Below the pieces are notes generated by a model. The model was not told the DNA's origin. It did no database searches and saw nothing but the letters and a program-made list of their open reading frames with translations. A stretch of 5,292 nucleotides of DNA from assembly GCA_900550315.1 (NCBI GenBank), contig URRK01000125.1:1-5292 (forward strand). The letters run 5' to 3'. Positions 1 through 5,292 of the stretch are shown here, piece after piece. How positions within the stretch are numbered: position 1 is the first letter of the stretch; each line of letters opens with the position of its first letter. This stretch comes from an uncultured Oscillospiraceae bacterium. Lineage in GTDB: Bacteria; Bacillota; Clostridia; Oscillospirales; Acutalibacteraceae. The position numbers were made by a program, and so were the translations under genes.

Positions 1-584
1 TTCAGGGAACTTTATTTTTAGACTGGCTGACCGATTACCGGGCGCGCCACCCCAAAATAACCGTTTCTATTCATAGCGCCAACACCTACCAGTTGCTGGA
101 AAAGCTGCAAAACCGGGAAATAGATTTAGCGGTGGTGCGCTCGCCGTTTTCGGCGTCGGGGCTTTTTGTGCAGCAGCTTTACCGGGAGCCGATGCTGGCG
201 GTTGGGCAGGCGCATTTTTTTAAAAATTTGCCGAATGAGCCGGTGCGACTTTCTCAGCTGGAAAACCGCCCGATTATAGTATACCGCCGTTGGCAAAAAA
301 TAATTGCCTCCTGCTTTGAGGGGGAGGGCTGCACCCCAAACATTTGCTGTGTAAACGACGATGCCCGCATGACGCTGGCCCTAACGGCCCGCGGGCTTGG
401 CGTTGGGCTGCTGCACCCCTCGGCGTTAACACAGCCCGAGCAGCTGGGGTTAACGGCGCTGCCAATTACCAACCGCACCCTAAGCTCTGAAATTGCTTTG
501 GTTTGCCGCGAGCACGAGCCGCTGCCCGAGCCGGCGCGCCTGTTTTGGGAGCAGGCAAAAAAAGCGGTGCCAAAGGCGTTTTAA
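1..584 (+). CDS. LysR-type transcriptional regulator, C-terminal effector-binding domain (5' end outside window)
   Basis: This is the 3' part of a gene whose frame is open from base 3; 193 residues are visible before the TAA at 582-584. The text matches the periplasmic-binding-like effector domain of LysR regulators. It opens in the middle of the domain (GTLFLDWLTDYRARHP), followed by the family patterns LLEKLQNREIDLAVVR (helix, then the end of the first beta unit), DDARMTLALTARGLGVGLL (the usual V/A-x-x-GLGVxLLP stretch) and a terminal RLFWEQAKK helix. LysR proteins are about 300 residues, so roughly 100 residues with the winged helix-turn-helix lie upstream of the window. The TTG at 93 is an internal Leu codon, not a start. 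The effector and target genes cannot be read from this domain. The hydrolase gene begins 62 bp downstream on the same strand with no terminator between, so cotranscription is possible. Confidence 0.88.
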   Translation, partial: QGTLFLDWLTDYRARHPKITVSIHSANTYQLLEKLQNREIDLAVVRSPFSASGLFVQQLYREPMLAVGQAHFFKNLPNEPVRLSQLENRPIIVYRRWQKIIASCFEGEGCTPNICCVNDDARMTLALTARGLGVGLLHPSALTQPEQLGLTALPITNRTLSSEIALVCREHEPLPEPARLFWEQAKKAVPKAF

Positions 585-591
585 ATTAGGC

Positions 592-620
592 TTTACTTTT
601 GGTCTGGGGCGTGCTAAAAT
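592..620 (+). promoter_or_regulatory. Possible sigma-A promoter for the SGNH hydrolase gene
   Basis: A -35-like TTTACT (592-597) and a -10-like TAAAAT (615-620) are separated by 17 bp, matching 4/6 and 5/6 of the consensus. The predicted start near 627 would put the ribosome binding site almost at the 5' end of the message. Either the leader is very short, or the gene is read through from the LysR gene. Confidence 0.35.
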
Positions 621-646
621 AAAAAGACAGGGGATGATATAAAGCA

Positions 647-901
647 ATGAAAAGCCAAATAAAAAATAAAATAATAACAAAAAAATTTAAGGCGGCGTTA
701 GCGGTTTTGTTGGCCGGTTGCTGCCTGCTGGGGGTTACCGCCTGCGGAAGCCCGAAACCGGCGGCCTCGTCTGCGCCGGCAACATCGACCGAGGAAACTC
801 AAAGCGAGCTGAATTCCAGCAAAAAGGCAACCAGCTCAAAACCGAAAAAAACAAGCAGTGCCAAAAAGGCCAGCTCAAAACCAAAAAAAAACAACCTCTA
901 A
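647..901 (+). CDS. N-terminal part of a frameshifted SGNH hydrolase: lipoprotein signal peptide and repeat linker
   Basis: These 84 codons run from ATG 647 to TAA 899-901. A weak AGGGG (629-633) lies 13 nt upstream of the ATG, longer than ideal. Residues 1-15 are strongly basic (MKSQIKNKIITKKFK) and residues 16-32 are hydrophobic. They end in the lipobox VTAC (30-33) followed by GS, so Cys33 would be lipidated and the protein tethered outside the membrane; LAGC at 22-25 is a second, less likely lipobox. Residues 34-81 form a Ser/Thr/Lys/Pro-rich disordered linker with an imperfect tandem repeat. The frame then hits a stop just after a run of nine A's (883-891). Dropping one A continues smoothly into the hydrolase frame at 858-2051 (KPKK then TTSKNNADNN). 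I read the two as one gene of 467 residues (647-2051) with a single-base frameshift. A free-standing small lipoprotein is the less likely alternative. Confidence 0.75.
   Translation: MKSQIKNKIITKKFKAALAVLLAGCCLLGVTACGSPKPAASSAPATSTEETQSELNSSKKATSSKPKKTSSAKKASSKPKKNNL
821..901 (+). repeat. Imperfect tandem repeat in the hydrolase linker, ending in an A9 homopolymer
   Basis: Two in-frame units are seen. Unit 1 (821-862) encodes KKATSSKPKKTSSA. Unit 2 starts at 863 with KKASSKPKK and lacks one ACC codon. Unit 1 has CCG plus seven A's then CA; unit 2 has CCA plus eight A's then CA, making a run of nine (883-891). With eight A's in total, unit 2 would read KPKKTTSK, paralleling KPKKTSS in unit 1. 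The comparison therefore places the extra base in the A run. Unit copying and poly-A both favour slippage. Confidence 0.75.
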
Positions 902-2051
902 AAATAACGCCGACAATAACAGCTTTACCTTAACCAAGCAGGAAAAGGTTTTGTACGGGGTAGACCCGGAGCTTTACCCGGCACCGCTGGTAAACAAGGG
1001 CAATTCGGCCCGCATTGCAAATTTAATGAAAAAGGCGCAATCCGGCGGTAAGTACACCGTGGCCGTGCTGGGCGGCTCTATTAGCCAGGGGGCCGGCTCT
1101 ACCGGCAACAACAGCTACGGCGCGTTGGTTTGCAACTGGTGGCGGGAGAATTTTCCCAAAGCGCAGTTTACCTTTGTAAACGCCGGCTTGGGCGCTACAA
1201 CGCCGCAAATGGCCTGCTACCGAATGCAATCGGACCTTTTACGGTTTAACCCGGATTTTGTGGTAGTTGATTTTACTGTTAACACCTATGGCGATTACCT
1301 TTTAAATGTTACTTACTCTACCTTGTTGTACCGCCTGTTAAACCAAAAAAATGCACCGGCCGTTATGGGGGTACATTTTACTTATTGCGATAAAAGCCAG
1401 TACGCCGCGGGCTTTAGCAAAAAGGGCCTATCAGCACCCGACCGCCAAATTACCGCCGCACTGAACACCTACCAAATTCCAACCGTAAGCTACCACGACT
1501 ACATTTGGAAAAAGATTGATCAAAAGGTTTTTAGCTGGCGGGATGTTGGCAGCGACTACATTCACCCCAACAACACCGGGCACAGCATTGCCGCGGTGCT
1601 GATTACCAAGCACTTAGAGTATGTTAAAAACAACCTTAGCAAGCTGGCCGGTAAAACGCCGGCGGTGCCCGCCCTTTCGGAGCAGCACTACTTAAAGGCC
1701 AGTTGTTTAACTAACACTTCTAACGCGGTGCGGGTCGGCGGCAGTTTTAAAAAGTTAGATGGTAGTTCTACCGCTACCCGCGGCTGGCAGTGCGCAGCCG
1801 GGGCCAACGGCACCTTAGAAATTACCCTGCCCGGTTCGGCCAAGCAGGCGTATTTGTTTGCAAGTTTTGCAAGCGGCAGCCAGGGCACGGTTACCGTAAC
1901 CGGTAACAACGGATCTAAGCAGGTGTTTTCAGCCTCCTCGGCAACCATTCCAACCCTGCTGGCGCTAACCAAGGATCAAACCCACTTTAAAGTAACCGCC
2001 GCAATAACGGCCGGCAGCTTTACCGTTTACGGCATTGCGCTGGACCAATAA
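858..2051 (+). CDS. SGNH/GDSL-family hydrolase (probable secreted carbohydrate esterase), catalytic and C-terminal domains, frameshifted from its signal peptide
   Basis: The open frame gives 397 residues from GTG 858 and ends in tandem TAA codons (2049-2054). The GTG is probably not a real start: no Shine-Dalgarno precedes it, it lies within the linker of the overlapping frame, and the product would lack a signal peptide. SGNH landmarks, numbered from the GTG, are the nucleophile block VLGGSIS (Ser74), the oxyanion glycine block VNAGLGATT (108-114), Asn142 in DFTVNTYGD (the usual VND has become VNT) and the catalytic pair in DYIHPN (Asp233, His236). GGSIS in place of GDS is common in the GGSIT branch of GDSL_2-like hydrolases. 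Residues of about 277-397 form a Gly/Ser/Thr-rich, beta-strand-like C-terminal domain I cannot name, perhaps carbohydrate-binding. The family cleaves ester or acetyl groups from glycans or lipids; the substrate here is unknown. Restored with the upstream frame, it would be a 467-residue surface lipoprotein. Confidence 0.85.
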   Translation: MPKRPAQNQKKTTSKNNADNNSFTLTKQEKVLYGVDPELYPAPLVNKGNSARIANLMKKAQSGGKYTVAVLGGSISQGAGSTGNNSYGALVCNWWRENFPKAQFTFVNAGLGATTPQMACYRMQSDLLRFNPDFVVVDFTVNTYGDYLLNVTYSTLLYRLLNQKNAPAVMGVHFTYCDKSQYAAGFSKKGLSAPDRQITAALNTYQIPTVSYHDYIWKKIDQKVFSWRDVGSDYIHPNNTGHSIAAVLITKHLEYVKNNLSKLAGKTPAVPALSEQHYLKASCLTNTSNAVRVGGSFKKLDGSSTATRGWQCAAGANGTLEITLPGSAKQAYLFASFASGSQGTVTVTGNNGSKQVFSASSATIPTLLALTKDQTHFKVTAAITAGSFTVYGIALDQ

Positions 2052-2246
2052 TAAAAGTTTTACGGCGCGGGCCGCCTTGTATTTGGCAGTTTTACATTTG
2101 GCTGCCTTACACTTTGTTGGTTTGGGCTTTGCCAGCCTAAGGCTTAAAAAAGGCTAAAATTTTTGTTGGAGCTGCCCGGGCGTAAAAAGGCCGCCGTTAA
2201 GCTAAAGCTTTAAATTTAAAAAACACCTTTTAAAATAAAACCCTTT
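2052..2246. other. Gene-free stretch after the hydrolase gene
   Basis: I see no credible gene here on either strand: no ribosome binding site with a start codon and no protein-like frame. There are only weak inverted repeats, for example GGCAG (2085-2089) with CTGCC (2102-2106) and AGCCT (2134-2138) with AGGCT (2151-2155). They are too short to call, though they may fold in the 3' untranslated region of the hydrolase message. Confidence 0.5.
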
Positions 2247-2278
2247 AAACGCTGTACCAAGCCGGTACGGCGTTTTTT
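2247..2278 (+). terminator. Intrinsic terminator
   Basis: A 9-bp stem CGCTGTACC (2250-2258) / GGTACGGCG (2264-2272), with one G-U pair and a 5-nt loop AAGCC, is followed at once by six T's (2273-2278). The A's at 2247-2249 can pair with the first T's. It ends transcription arriving from the hydrolase side, about 200 bp after its stop, and isolates the mgl operon. Confidence 0.8.
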
Positions 2279-2365
2279 GCGGCGTTTTTAAAATTTGGTT
2301 TAAAAATTATTATAAGTTAAAAACCAACACCGTAAATTTTTATACATTTTAAATAAAAAATCTCA

Positions 2366-2394
2366 TTTCCATTTGCTTTGCCTGCCGCTATAAT
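2366..2394 (+). promoter_or_regulatory. Main promoter of the mglBAC operon
   Basis: A perfect -10 TATAAT (2389-2394) lies 17 bp after a -35-like TTTCCA (2366-2371, 4/6 of TTGACA). The AT-rich 2285-2360 segment upstream could act as an UP element. The transcript would start near 2401, giving a leader of about 70 nt before mglB. Confidence 0.72.
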
Positions 2395-2401
2395 ATAGTC
2401 A

Positions 2402-2452
2402 ACGACAACAAAGGGGTCGTACAAAGCGCCGGCCAAAACGCTTGCGGGCGCT
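2402..2452 (+). promoter_or_regulatory. Structured 5' leader of the mgl message: two hairpins
   Basis: The first hairpin pairs ACGAC (2402-2406) with GTCGT (2416-2420) across a 9-nt loop. The second pairs AGCGCC (2425-2430) with GGCGCT (2447-2452), extendable inward by GC/GC past one G-G mismatch. The second ends 7 nt before the Shine-Dalgarno without covering it. The first, being at the extreme 5' end, could protect the message. No known riboswitch is recognised. Confidence 0.45.
2433..2446. promoter_or_regulatory. Possible cre-like (CcpA or GalR/LacI-type) operator
   Basis: CCAAAACGCTTGCG keeps the core AAAACGCTT of the catabolite-responsive element TGWAANCGNTNNCA, matching 7 of its 10 fixed positions and failing at both outer TG and A. 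It lies about 32-46 nt downstream of the predicted transcript start, where CcpA or a LacI-family repressor would act as a roadblock. Sugar control of an mgl operon is expected; the site itself is only a candidate, and it overlaps the loop of the second leader hairpin. Confidence 0.3.
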
Positions 2453-2459
2453 AAAAAAC

Positions 2460-2464
2460 GGAGG
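2460..2464 (+). promoter_or_regulatory. Strong Shine-Dalgarno for mglB
   Basis: GGAGG is placed 8 nt before ATG 2473. It fixes the mglB start and suggests high translation, as expected for a binding protein. Confidence 0.85.
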
Positions 2465-2472
2465 TATTTAAA

Positions 2473-3552
2473 ATGAAAAAACTACTTGCAATTGTTTTAA
2501 CCCTGGCCCTGGCGTTAGGGCTAACAGCCTGCGGGAGCGGGAGCGGCTCCGGCACTAAAGGCGAAATTTCGGTATTCTATTACACCTACAGCGACACTTA
2601 CATTTCCAGTGTGCGTACGGCTATGGACAGCTTACTGAAAAATGCCGGCTTGCAGTTCCAAAACTATGACGCCAACGGCAACCAGACCACCCAGACCGAG
2701 CAGGTAACCACCGCCATTGCAAAAGGTTCCTCGGCCTTAATTGTTAATGTGGTAGACACCGGCTCGAATGACGCCGCCCAAAACATTGTAGACCAGGCCA
2801 AGGCCGCTAACATTCCGGTTATTTTCTTTAACCGCTCGGTAGAAGAATCGGTTGTAAGCAGCTATGAAAAATGCGCTTTTGTTGGCACCGATTACGAGAT
2901 GGCAGGCCACATGCAGGGCGAAATGATTGGGAAATATTTGGTAGAAAACTTTGCAAAGCTGGATTTAAACGGCGATGGCAAAATCAGCTATGTAATGTTT
3001 AAAGGGCAGGAGGGCAATATGGAGGCCATTGCCCGCACCCAGTACGGCGTAGAGGACGCCGACAAGGCTCTTACCGCCGCCGGCAAGCCGAAGCTTTCGT
3101 TCTATGACGCCTCGAACACTAAAAAATATTTGGTAGACCAAAACGGGCTTTGGTCCTCGGCCGCCGCTACCGATTATATGTCTACCATTTTAGCGCAGTA
3201 CAGCGAATCAAACAACAACATGGTAGAACTGGTAATTGCCAATAACGATGAAATGGCGCTGGGTGCAGTTTCTGCCCTGCAAACCGCCGGCTACAACAAA
3301 AGCGGCGCTAAGGTTATTCCGGTATTTGGCGTAGACGCCACCGACGCCGCTAAGGACGCCATTAAAAACGGCAGCATGATTGGCAGCATTAAGCAGGATG
3401 CCGAAGGTATGGCTAAGGTGATTACTACCATTGTGCAAAATTTGTTAGACGGCAAATCTACCTTTGAGGGTGTAAACGCCGACGATGTGGTAGGCACCTG
3501 GCGCGTAAACATTCCTTACGCTACCTACACCGCCGAGAACGAGAACCAGTAA
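2473..3552 (+). CDS. mglB: Galactose/glucose (methyl-galactoside) ABC transporter substrate-binding lipoprotein MglB
   Basis: This 359-residue protein captures sugar outside the membrane and delivers it to the MglA-MglC importer. It has a lipoprotein signal peptide with lipobox LTAC (Cys20) and a GSGSGSG spacer, then a type I periplasmic-binding fold. It aligns well with E. coli MglB from memory: FFN (Asn120), FVGTD, VIANND (257-259) and PVFGVD (Asp288). The EF-hand-like calcium loop of this family is present as DLNGDGKIS (164-172), with the distant ligand Glu252. Matching the E. coli sugar contacts, Asp41, Asn120, Arg188, Trp227, Asn258 and Asp288 are kept and Phe16 becomes Tyr43. His152, Asp154 and Asn256 are replaced by Asn182, Glu184 and Gln308. 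The stacking Trp and the calcium site support a hexose ligand, but the changed contacts leave galactose, glucose or a related sugar open. It is the first gene of the operon, with a strong ribosome binding site and its own promoter. Confidence 0.93.
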   Translation: MKKLLAIVLTLALALGLTACGSGSGSGTKGEISVFYYTYSDTYISSVRTAMDSLLKNAGLQFQNYDANGNQTTQTEQVTTAIAKGSSALIVNVVDTGSNDAAQNIVDQAKAANIPVIFFNRSVEESVVSSYEKCAFVGTDYEMAGHMQGEMIGKYLVENFAKLDLNGDGKISYVMFKGQEGNMEAIARTQYGVEDADKALTAAGKPKLSFYDASNTKKYLVDQNGLWSSAAATDYMSTILAQYSESNNNMVELVIANNDEMALGAVSALQTAGYNKSGAKVIPVFGVDATDAAKDAIKNGSMIGSIKQDAEGMAKVITTIVQNLLDGKSTFEGVNADDVVGTWRVNIPYATYTAENENQ

Positions 3553-3561
3553 AACTTTTTG

Positions 3562-3574
3562 GGCGCCGAGCGCC
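3562..3574 (+). other. Small hairpin just after the mglB stop
   Basis: GGCGC (3562-3566) pairs with GCGCC (3570-3574) around a 3-nt CGA loop. It begins 9 nt after the stop and precedes the much stronger hairpin at 3580-3619. There is no T tract after it. Confidence 0.45.
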
Positions 3575-3579
3575 TACTA

Positions 3580-3619
3580 AACCGGGCCGGCAGCTGCAGT
3601 TTAGGCTGCCGGCCCGGTT
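3580..3619 (+). promoter_or_regulatory. Long perfect hairpin between mglB and mglA, probable mRNA-stabilising or processing element
   Basis: AACCGGGCCGGCAGC (3580-3594) and GCTGCCGGCCCGGTT (3605-3619) form a perfect 15-bp, GC-rich stem with a 10-nt loop. What follows is AAGCAAAACAG, with no U tract, so it is not a standard intrinsic terminator, though some attenuation is possible. In binding-protein operons such structures typically guard the 3' end of the binding-protein message, raising it above that of the ATPase and permease. That role is inferred from position. Confidence 0.75.
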
Positions 3620-3648
3620 AAGCAAAACAGAATTGGGGGAAAGTTAAA

Positions 3649-5190
3649 ATGACAGAGAACAACGCAGTAAAAAACACAGCCGGCACTGCCGAGCCCCCGG
3701 TGTTGCTGCGAATGGAGGATATTGAAAAATCGTTCCCCGGCGTAAAAGCGCTGGATAAAGTGCATTTAACCGTTAAGGCCGGAACGGTACACGCCTTAAT
3801 GGGCGAAAACGGCGCCGGAAAATCTACTCTAATGAAATGCCTGTTCGGGGTGTACGCAAAGGATAGCGGAAAAATTTACTTAGAGGGCAAAGAGGTACAT
3901 TTTAAAAATTCTAAAGAGGCGCTGGAAAACGGCGTTGCCATGGTGCACCAGGAGTTAAACCAGGCTTTAAAACGCAATGTTATGGATAACATGTGGCTGG
4001 GGCGGTTTCCCACTGTGGCCAAGGGCGTGCCCCTTACCAGCGAAAAAAAGATGTACCGCGCCACGCAAGAGGTTTTTGAGAAATTAGATATTCGCGTTGA
4101 CCCAAAAACCGTTATGAGCAAAATGCCGGTTTCGCAGCGGCAAATGGTAGAAATTGCAAAGGCGGTTTCTTACCACGCTAAGGTAATTGTTTTTGATGAA
4201 CCCACTTCTTCCTTAACCGAGGAGGAGGTTGAGCACCTGTTTAAAATTATTAATATGCTGCAGGATCAGGGCTGCGGAATTATTTACATCTCCCATAAAA
4301 TGAAAGAGATCTTACGAATTTCAGACGAGGTTACCATTATGCGTGACGGCAAATGGATTGCCACGAAGGAGGCCAAAGGCCTGACCACGAACGAAATTAT
4401 TCGTTTAATGGTTGGGCGGGAGCTTACCAACATTTACCCGCCAAAAAGCAACGAAATCGGGGAGGTTTTACTGCAGGTTGAAAATCTTTCTGCCATGTAC
4501 TCTAAGCTGCAGGGGGTTACCTTTCACGCAAACAAGGGCGAAATTATTGGCATAGCGGGGCTGGACGGTTCCGGCCGCAGCGAGCTGCTTGAAAATATTT
4601 TTGGTGTTGCCCCCCGCCGTTCGGGCGCCATAAAGCTAAACGGCAAGCCGGTTAAAAACCGCAACGCGCGGGAAGCTATTAAAAACGGCTTTGCTCTGCT
4701 TACTGAGGAACGGCGCGCCACCGGCATTTTTGGCATTTTAAATATTCGGGAGAATACGACCATTTCCAGCCTGAATAAATGCCGAACCGGCCCGTTTGTT
4801 AGCAAGCAAAAGCAAAAAAAGAACACCGAGTGGTGCATAGACGCCATGCAGGTTAAAACGCCGGACCAGGAAACCAAGATCCGCTCGCTTTCCGGCGGAA
4901 ACCAGCAAAAGGTTATTTTGGGGCGCTGGCTGTTGACCGACCCCACCGTGCTGCTGCTGGACGAGCCAACGCGCGGCATTGATGTTGGCGCTAAATACGA
5001 AATTTACCAGCTGATTATTGACTTGGCCGAAAAGGGCAAAACGGTGCTAATGGTCTCCTCCGAAATGCCGGAGCTGTTAGGCGTTTGCGACCGAATTTTG
5101 GTAATGTCGGGCGGGCGGCTTGCCGGCGAGGTACAGGCCGACGCCACCACTCAGGAAGAGATTATGACGCTGGCTGCGAAATACGTCTAA
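3649..5190 (+). CDS. mglA: Galactose/methyl-galactoside ABC transporter, duplicated ATP-binding subunit MglA
   Basis: This cytoplasmic ATPase drives sugar import through MglC. At 513 residues it has the length of the MglA/RbsA/XylG family, with two fused nucleotide-binding domains. Domain 1 has Walker A GENGAGKST (52-60, Lys58), Q-loop Gln101 in VHQE, a degenerate signature VSQRQ (161-165), Walker B VIVFDEP (Asp183, Glu184) and switch His216 in YISHKM. Domain 2 has the altered Walker A GLDGSGRS (304-311, Arg in place of Lys), signature LSGGNQQ (414-420), Walker B VLLLDEPTRGID (434-445), and Ser in place of the switch His in MVSSEMPE. This asymmetry is normal for the family and implies one fully active site. 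The start at ATG 3649 follows GGGGGA (3635-3640) at 8 nt. It lies 96 bp after mglB and 15 bp before mglC. The mgl name rests mainly on the neighbouring MglB; the ATPase alone would not separate it from ribose or xylose types. Confidence 0.94.
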   Translation: MTENNAVKNTAGTAEPPVLLRMEDIEKSFPGVKALDKVHLTVKAGTVHALMGENGAGKSTLMKCLFGVYAKDSGKIYLEGKEVHFKNSKEALENGVAMVHQELNQALKRNVMDNMWLGRFPTVAKGVPLTSEKKMYRATQEVFEKLDIRVDPKTVMSKMPVSQRQMVEIAKAVSYHAKVIVFDEPTSSLTEEEVEHLFKIINMLQDQGCGIIYISHKMKEILRISDEVTIMRDGKWIATKEAKGLTTNEIIRLMVGRELTNIYPPKSNEIGEVLLQVENLSAMYSKLQGVTFHANKGEIIGIAGLDGSGRSELLENIFGVAPRRSGAIKLNGKPVKNRNAREAIKNGFALLTEERRATGIFGILNIRENTTISSLNKCRTGPFVSKQKQKKNTEWCIDAMQVKTPDQETKIRSLSGGNQQKVILGRWLLTDPTVLLLDEPTRGIDVGAKYEIYQLIIDLAEKGKTVLMVSSEMPELLGVCDRILVMSGGRLAGEVQADATTQEEIMTLAAKYV

Positions 5191-5205
5191 GGGAGGCCGA
5201 ATAGC

Positions 5206-5292
5206 ATGTCTGAAATCAAGCCCGACGTAAACAAAAAGGTAAACCAACTGCGCGAAATGGATGCGCGCGACCGCTGGTTTACCTTTTTGTTT
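5206..5292 (+). CDS. mglC: Galactose/methyl-galactoside ABC transporter permease MglC, N-terminus only (3' end outside window)
   Basis: ATG 5206 follows a strong GGGAGG (5191-5196) at 9 nt, 15 bp after the mglA stop. The 29 visible residues begin MSEIKPDVNKKV and end DRWFTFLF. This is a charged cytoplasmic lead-in that turns hydrophobic where the first membrane helix would start. Too little is visible for domain evidence. The permease call comes from the conserved mglB-mglA-mglC order and tight spacing; the protein would normally be about 330-380 residues with several membrane helices. Confidence 0.82.
   Translation, partial: MSEIKPDVNKKVNQLREMDARDRWFTFLF

Noticed and set aside
93..95. TTG as the start of a short 163-residue regulator
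   Set aside because: The frame is open to the left edge of the window and encodes recognisable effector-domain sequence before the TTG.
858..860. GTG as an independent start for the SGNH hydrolase
   Set aside because: There is no Shine-Dalgarno before it, it lies inside the linker of the overlapping frame, and the product would lack the export signal. The linker text continues naturally from the upstream frame.
886..892. A canonical -1 ribosomal slippery heptamer (A AAA AAC) in the hydrolase linker
   Set aside because: A -1 shift leads into the third frame, which stops at 931-933, not into the hydrolase frame. Reaching the catalytic domain needs a net +1 shift, or loss of one A.
718..933. 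A third frame of 71 codons over the lipoprotein linker
   Set aside because: It has no ribosome binding site and its composition is a shifted reading of the repeat; no protein features.
2134..2165. A second terminator (AGCCT...AGGCT then AAAATTTTT)
   Set aside because: The stem is only 5 bp with a 12-nt loop and the T run is separated from it by four A's.
2285..2313. An additional promoter TTTTTA-N17-TATTAT
   Set aside because: The -35 matches only 3/6 in a very AT-rich segment; the TATAAT promoter downstream is far better.
3580..3619. Intrinsic terminator ending mglB
   Set aside because: No T run follows the stem and mglA and mglC follow in the conserved operon order without a clear new promoter in the gap.
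41..4719. Three copies of the rare 8-mer GGCGCGCC (41-48, 533-540, 4712-4719)
   Set aside because: All three lie inside coding sequence and are explained by adjacent Arg/Ala codons (CGC, GCG, GCC); they share no context that would suggest a function.
4524..4979. A 151-codon antisense frame within mglA
   Set aside because: It is a Ser/Phe-rich mirror of a strongly conserved ATPase sequence with no start signal of its own.

Overview
The window looks like a chromosomal piece of a gut-type Clostridia bacterium (Firmicutes, probably Oscillospirales/Ruminococcaceae and Faecalibacterium-like). This rests on the Gram-positive style lipoprotein signals (LTAC|GS), the strong GGAGG-type ribosome binding sites, sigma-A-like promoters, the preference for TAA stops, and the closeness of the sugar-binding protein to galactose-binding lipoproteins I remember from that group. 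The taxonomic call is inference; there is no marker gene here. All supported genes lie on the + strand.

Left part (1-2051). The window opens inside a LysR-type regulator, of which only the effector-binding domain is visible. After 62 bp comes a secreted or surface-anchored SGNH/GDSL hydrolase that is split into two overlapping reading frames. The first frame (647-901) holds a lipoprotein signal peptide and a Lys/Ser/Pro repeat linker. The second (858-2051) holds the catalytic domain and a beta-rich C-terminal domain. The break falls at a run of nine A's (883-891). Removing one A joins the frames into a sensible 467-residue lipoprotein, so this is one gene carrying a +1 nt frameshift, a slippage site, or a sequence error.

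Middle (2052-2472). This is a 421-bp gene-free stretch. It has no recognisable gene in its first 200 bp, then a good intrinsic terminator (2247-2278), an AT-rich segment, a strong promoter (TATAAT at 2389-2394), and a structured leader of about 70 nt that includes a CcpA/GalR-like operator core.

Right part (2473-5292). This is the start of an mglBAC galactose/methyl-galactoside ABC importer operon: MglB (binding lipoprotein), MglA (double ATPase) and the first 29 codons of the permease MglC. MglB captures the sugar outside the membrane, MglC forms the channel and MglA powers uptake. A 15-bp perfect hairpin without a U tract lies between mglB and mglA and probably sets a higher level of mglB message. 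Nothing here is a clearly new system. The most interesting points are the A9 frameshift in the hydrolase, the mglB-mglA hairpin, the leader with its operator-like site, and altered sugar-contact residues in MglB.
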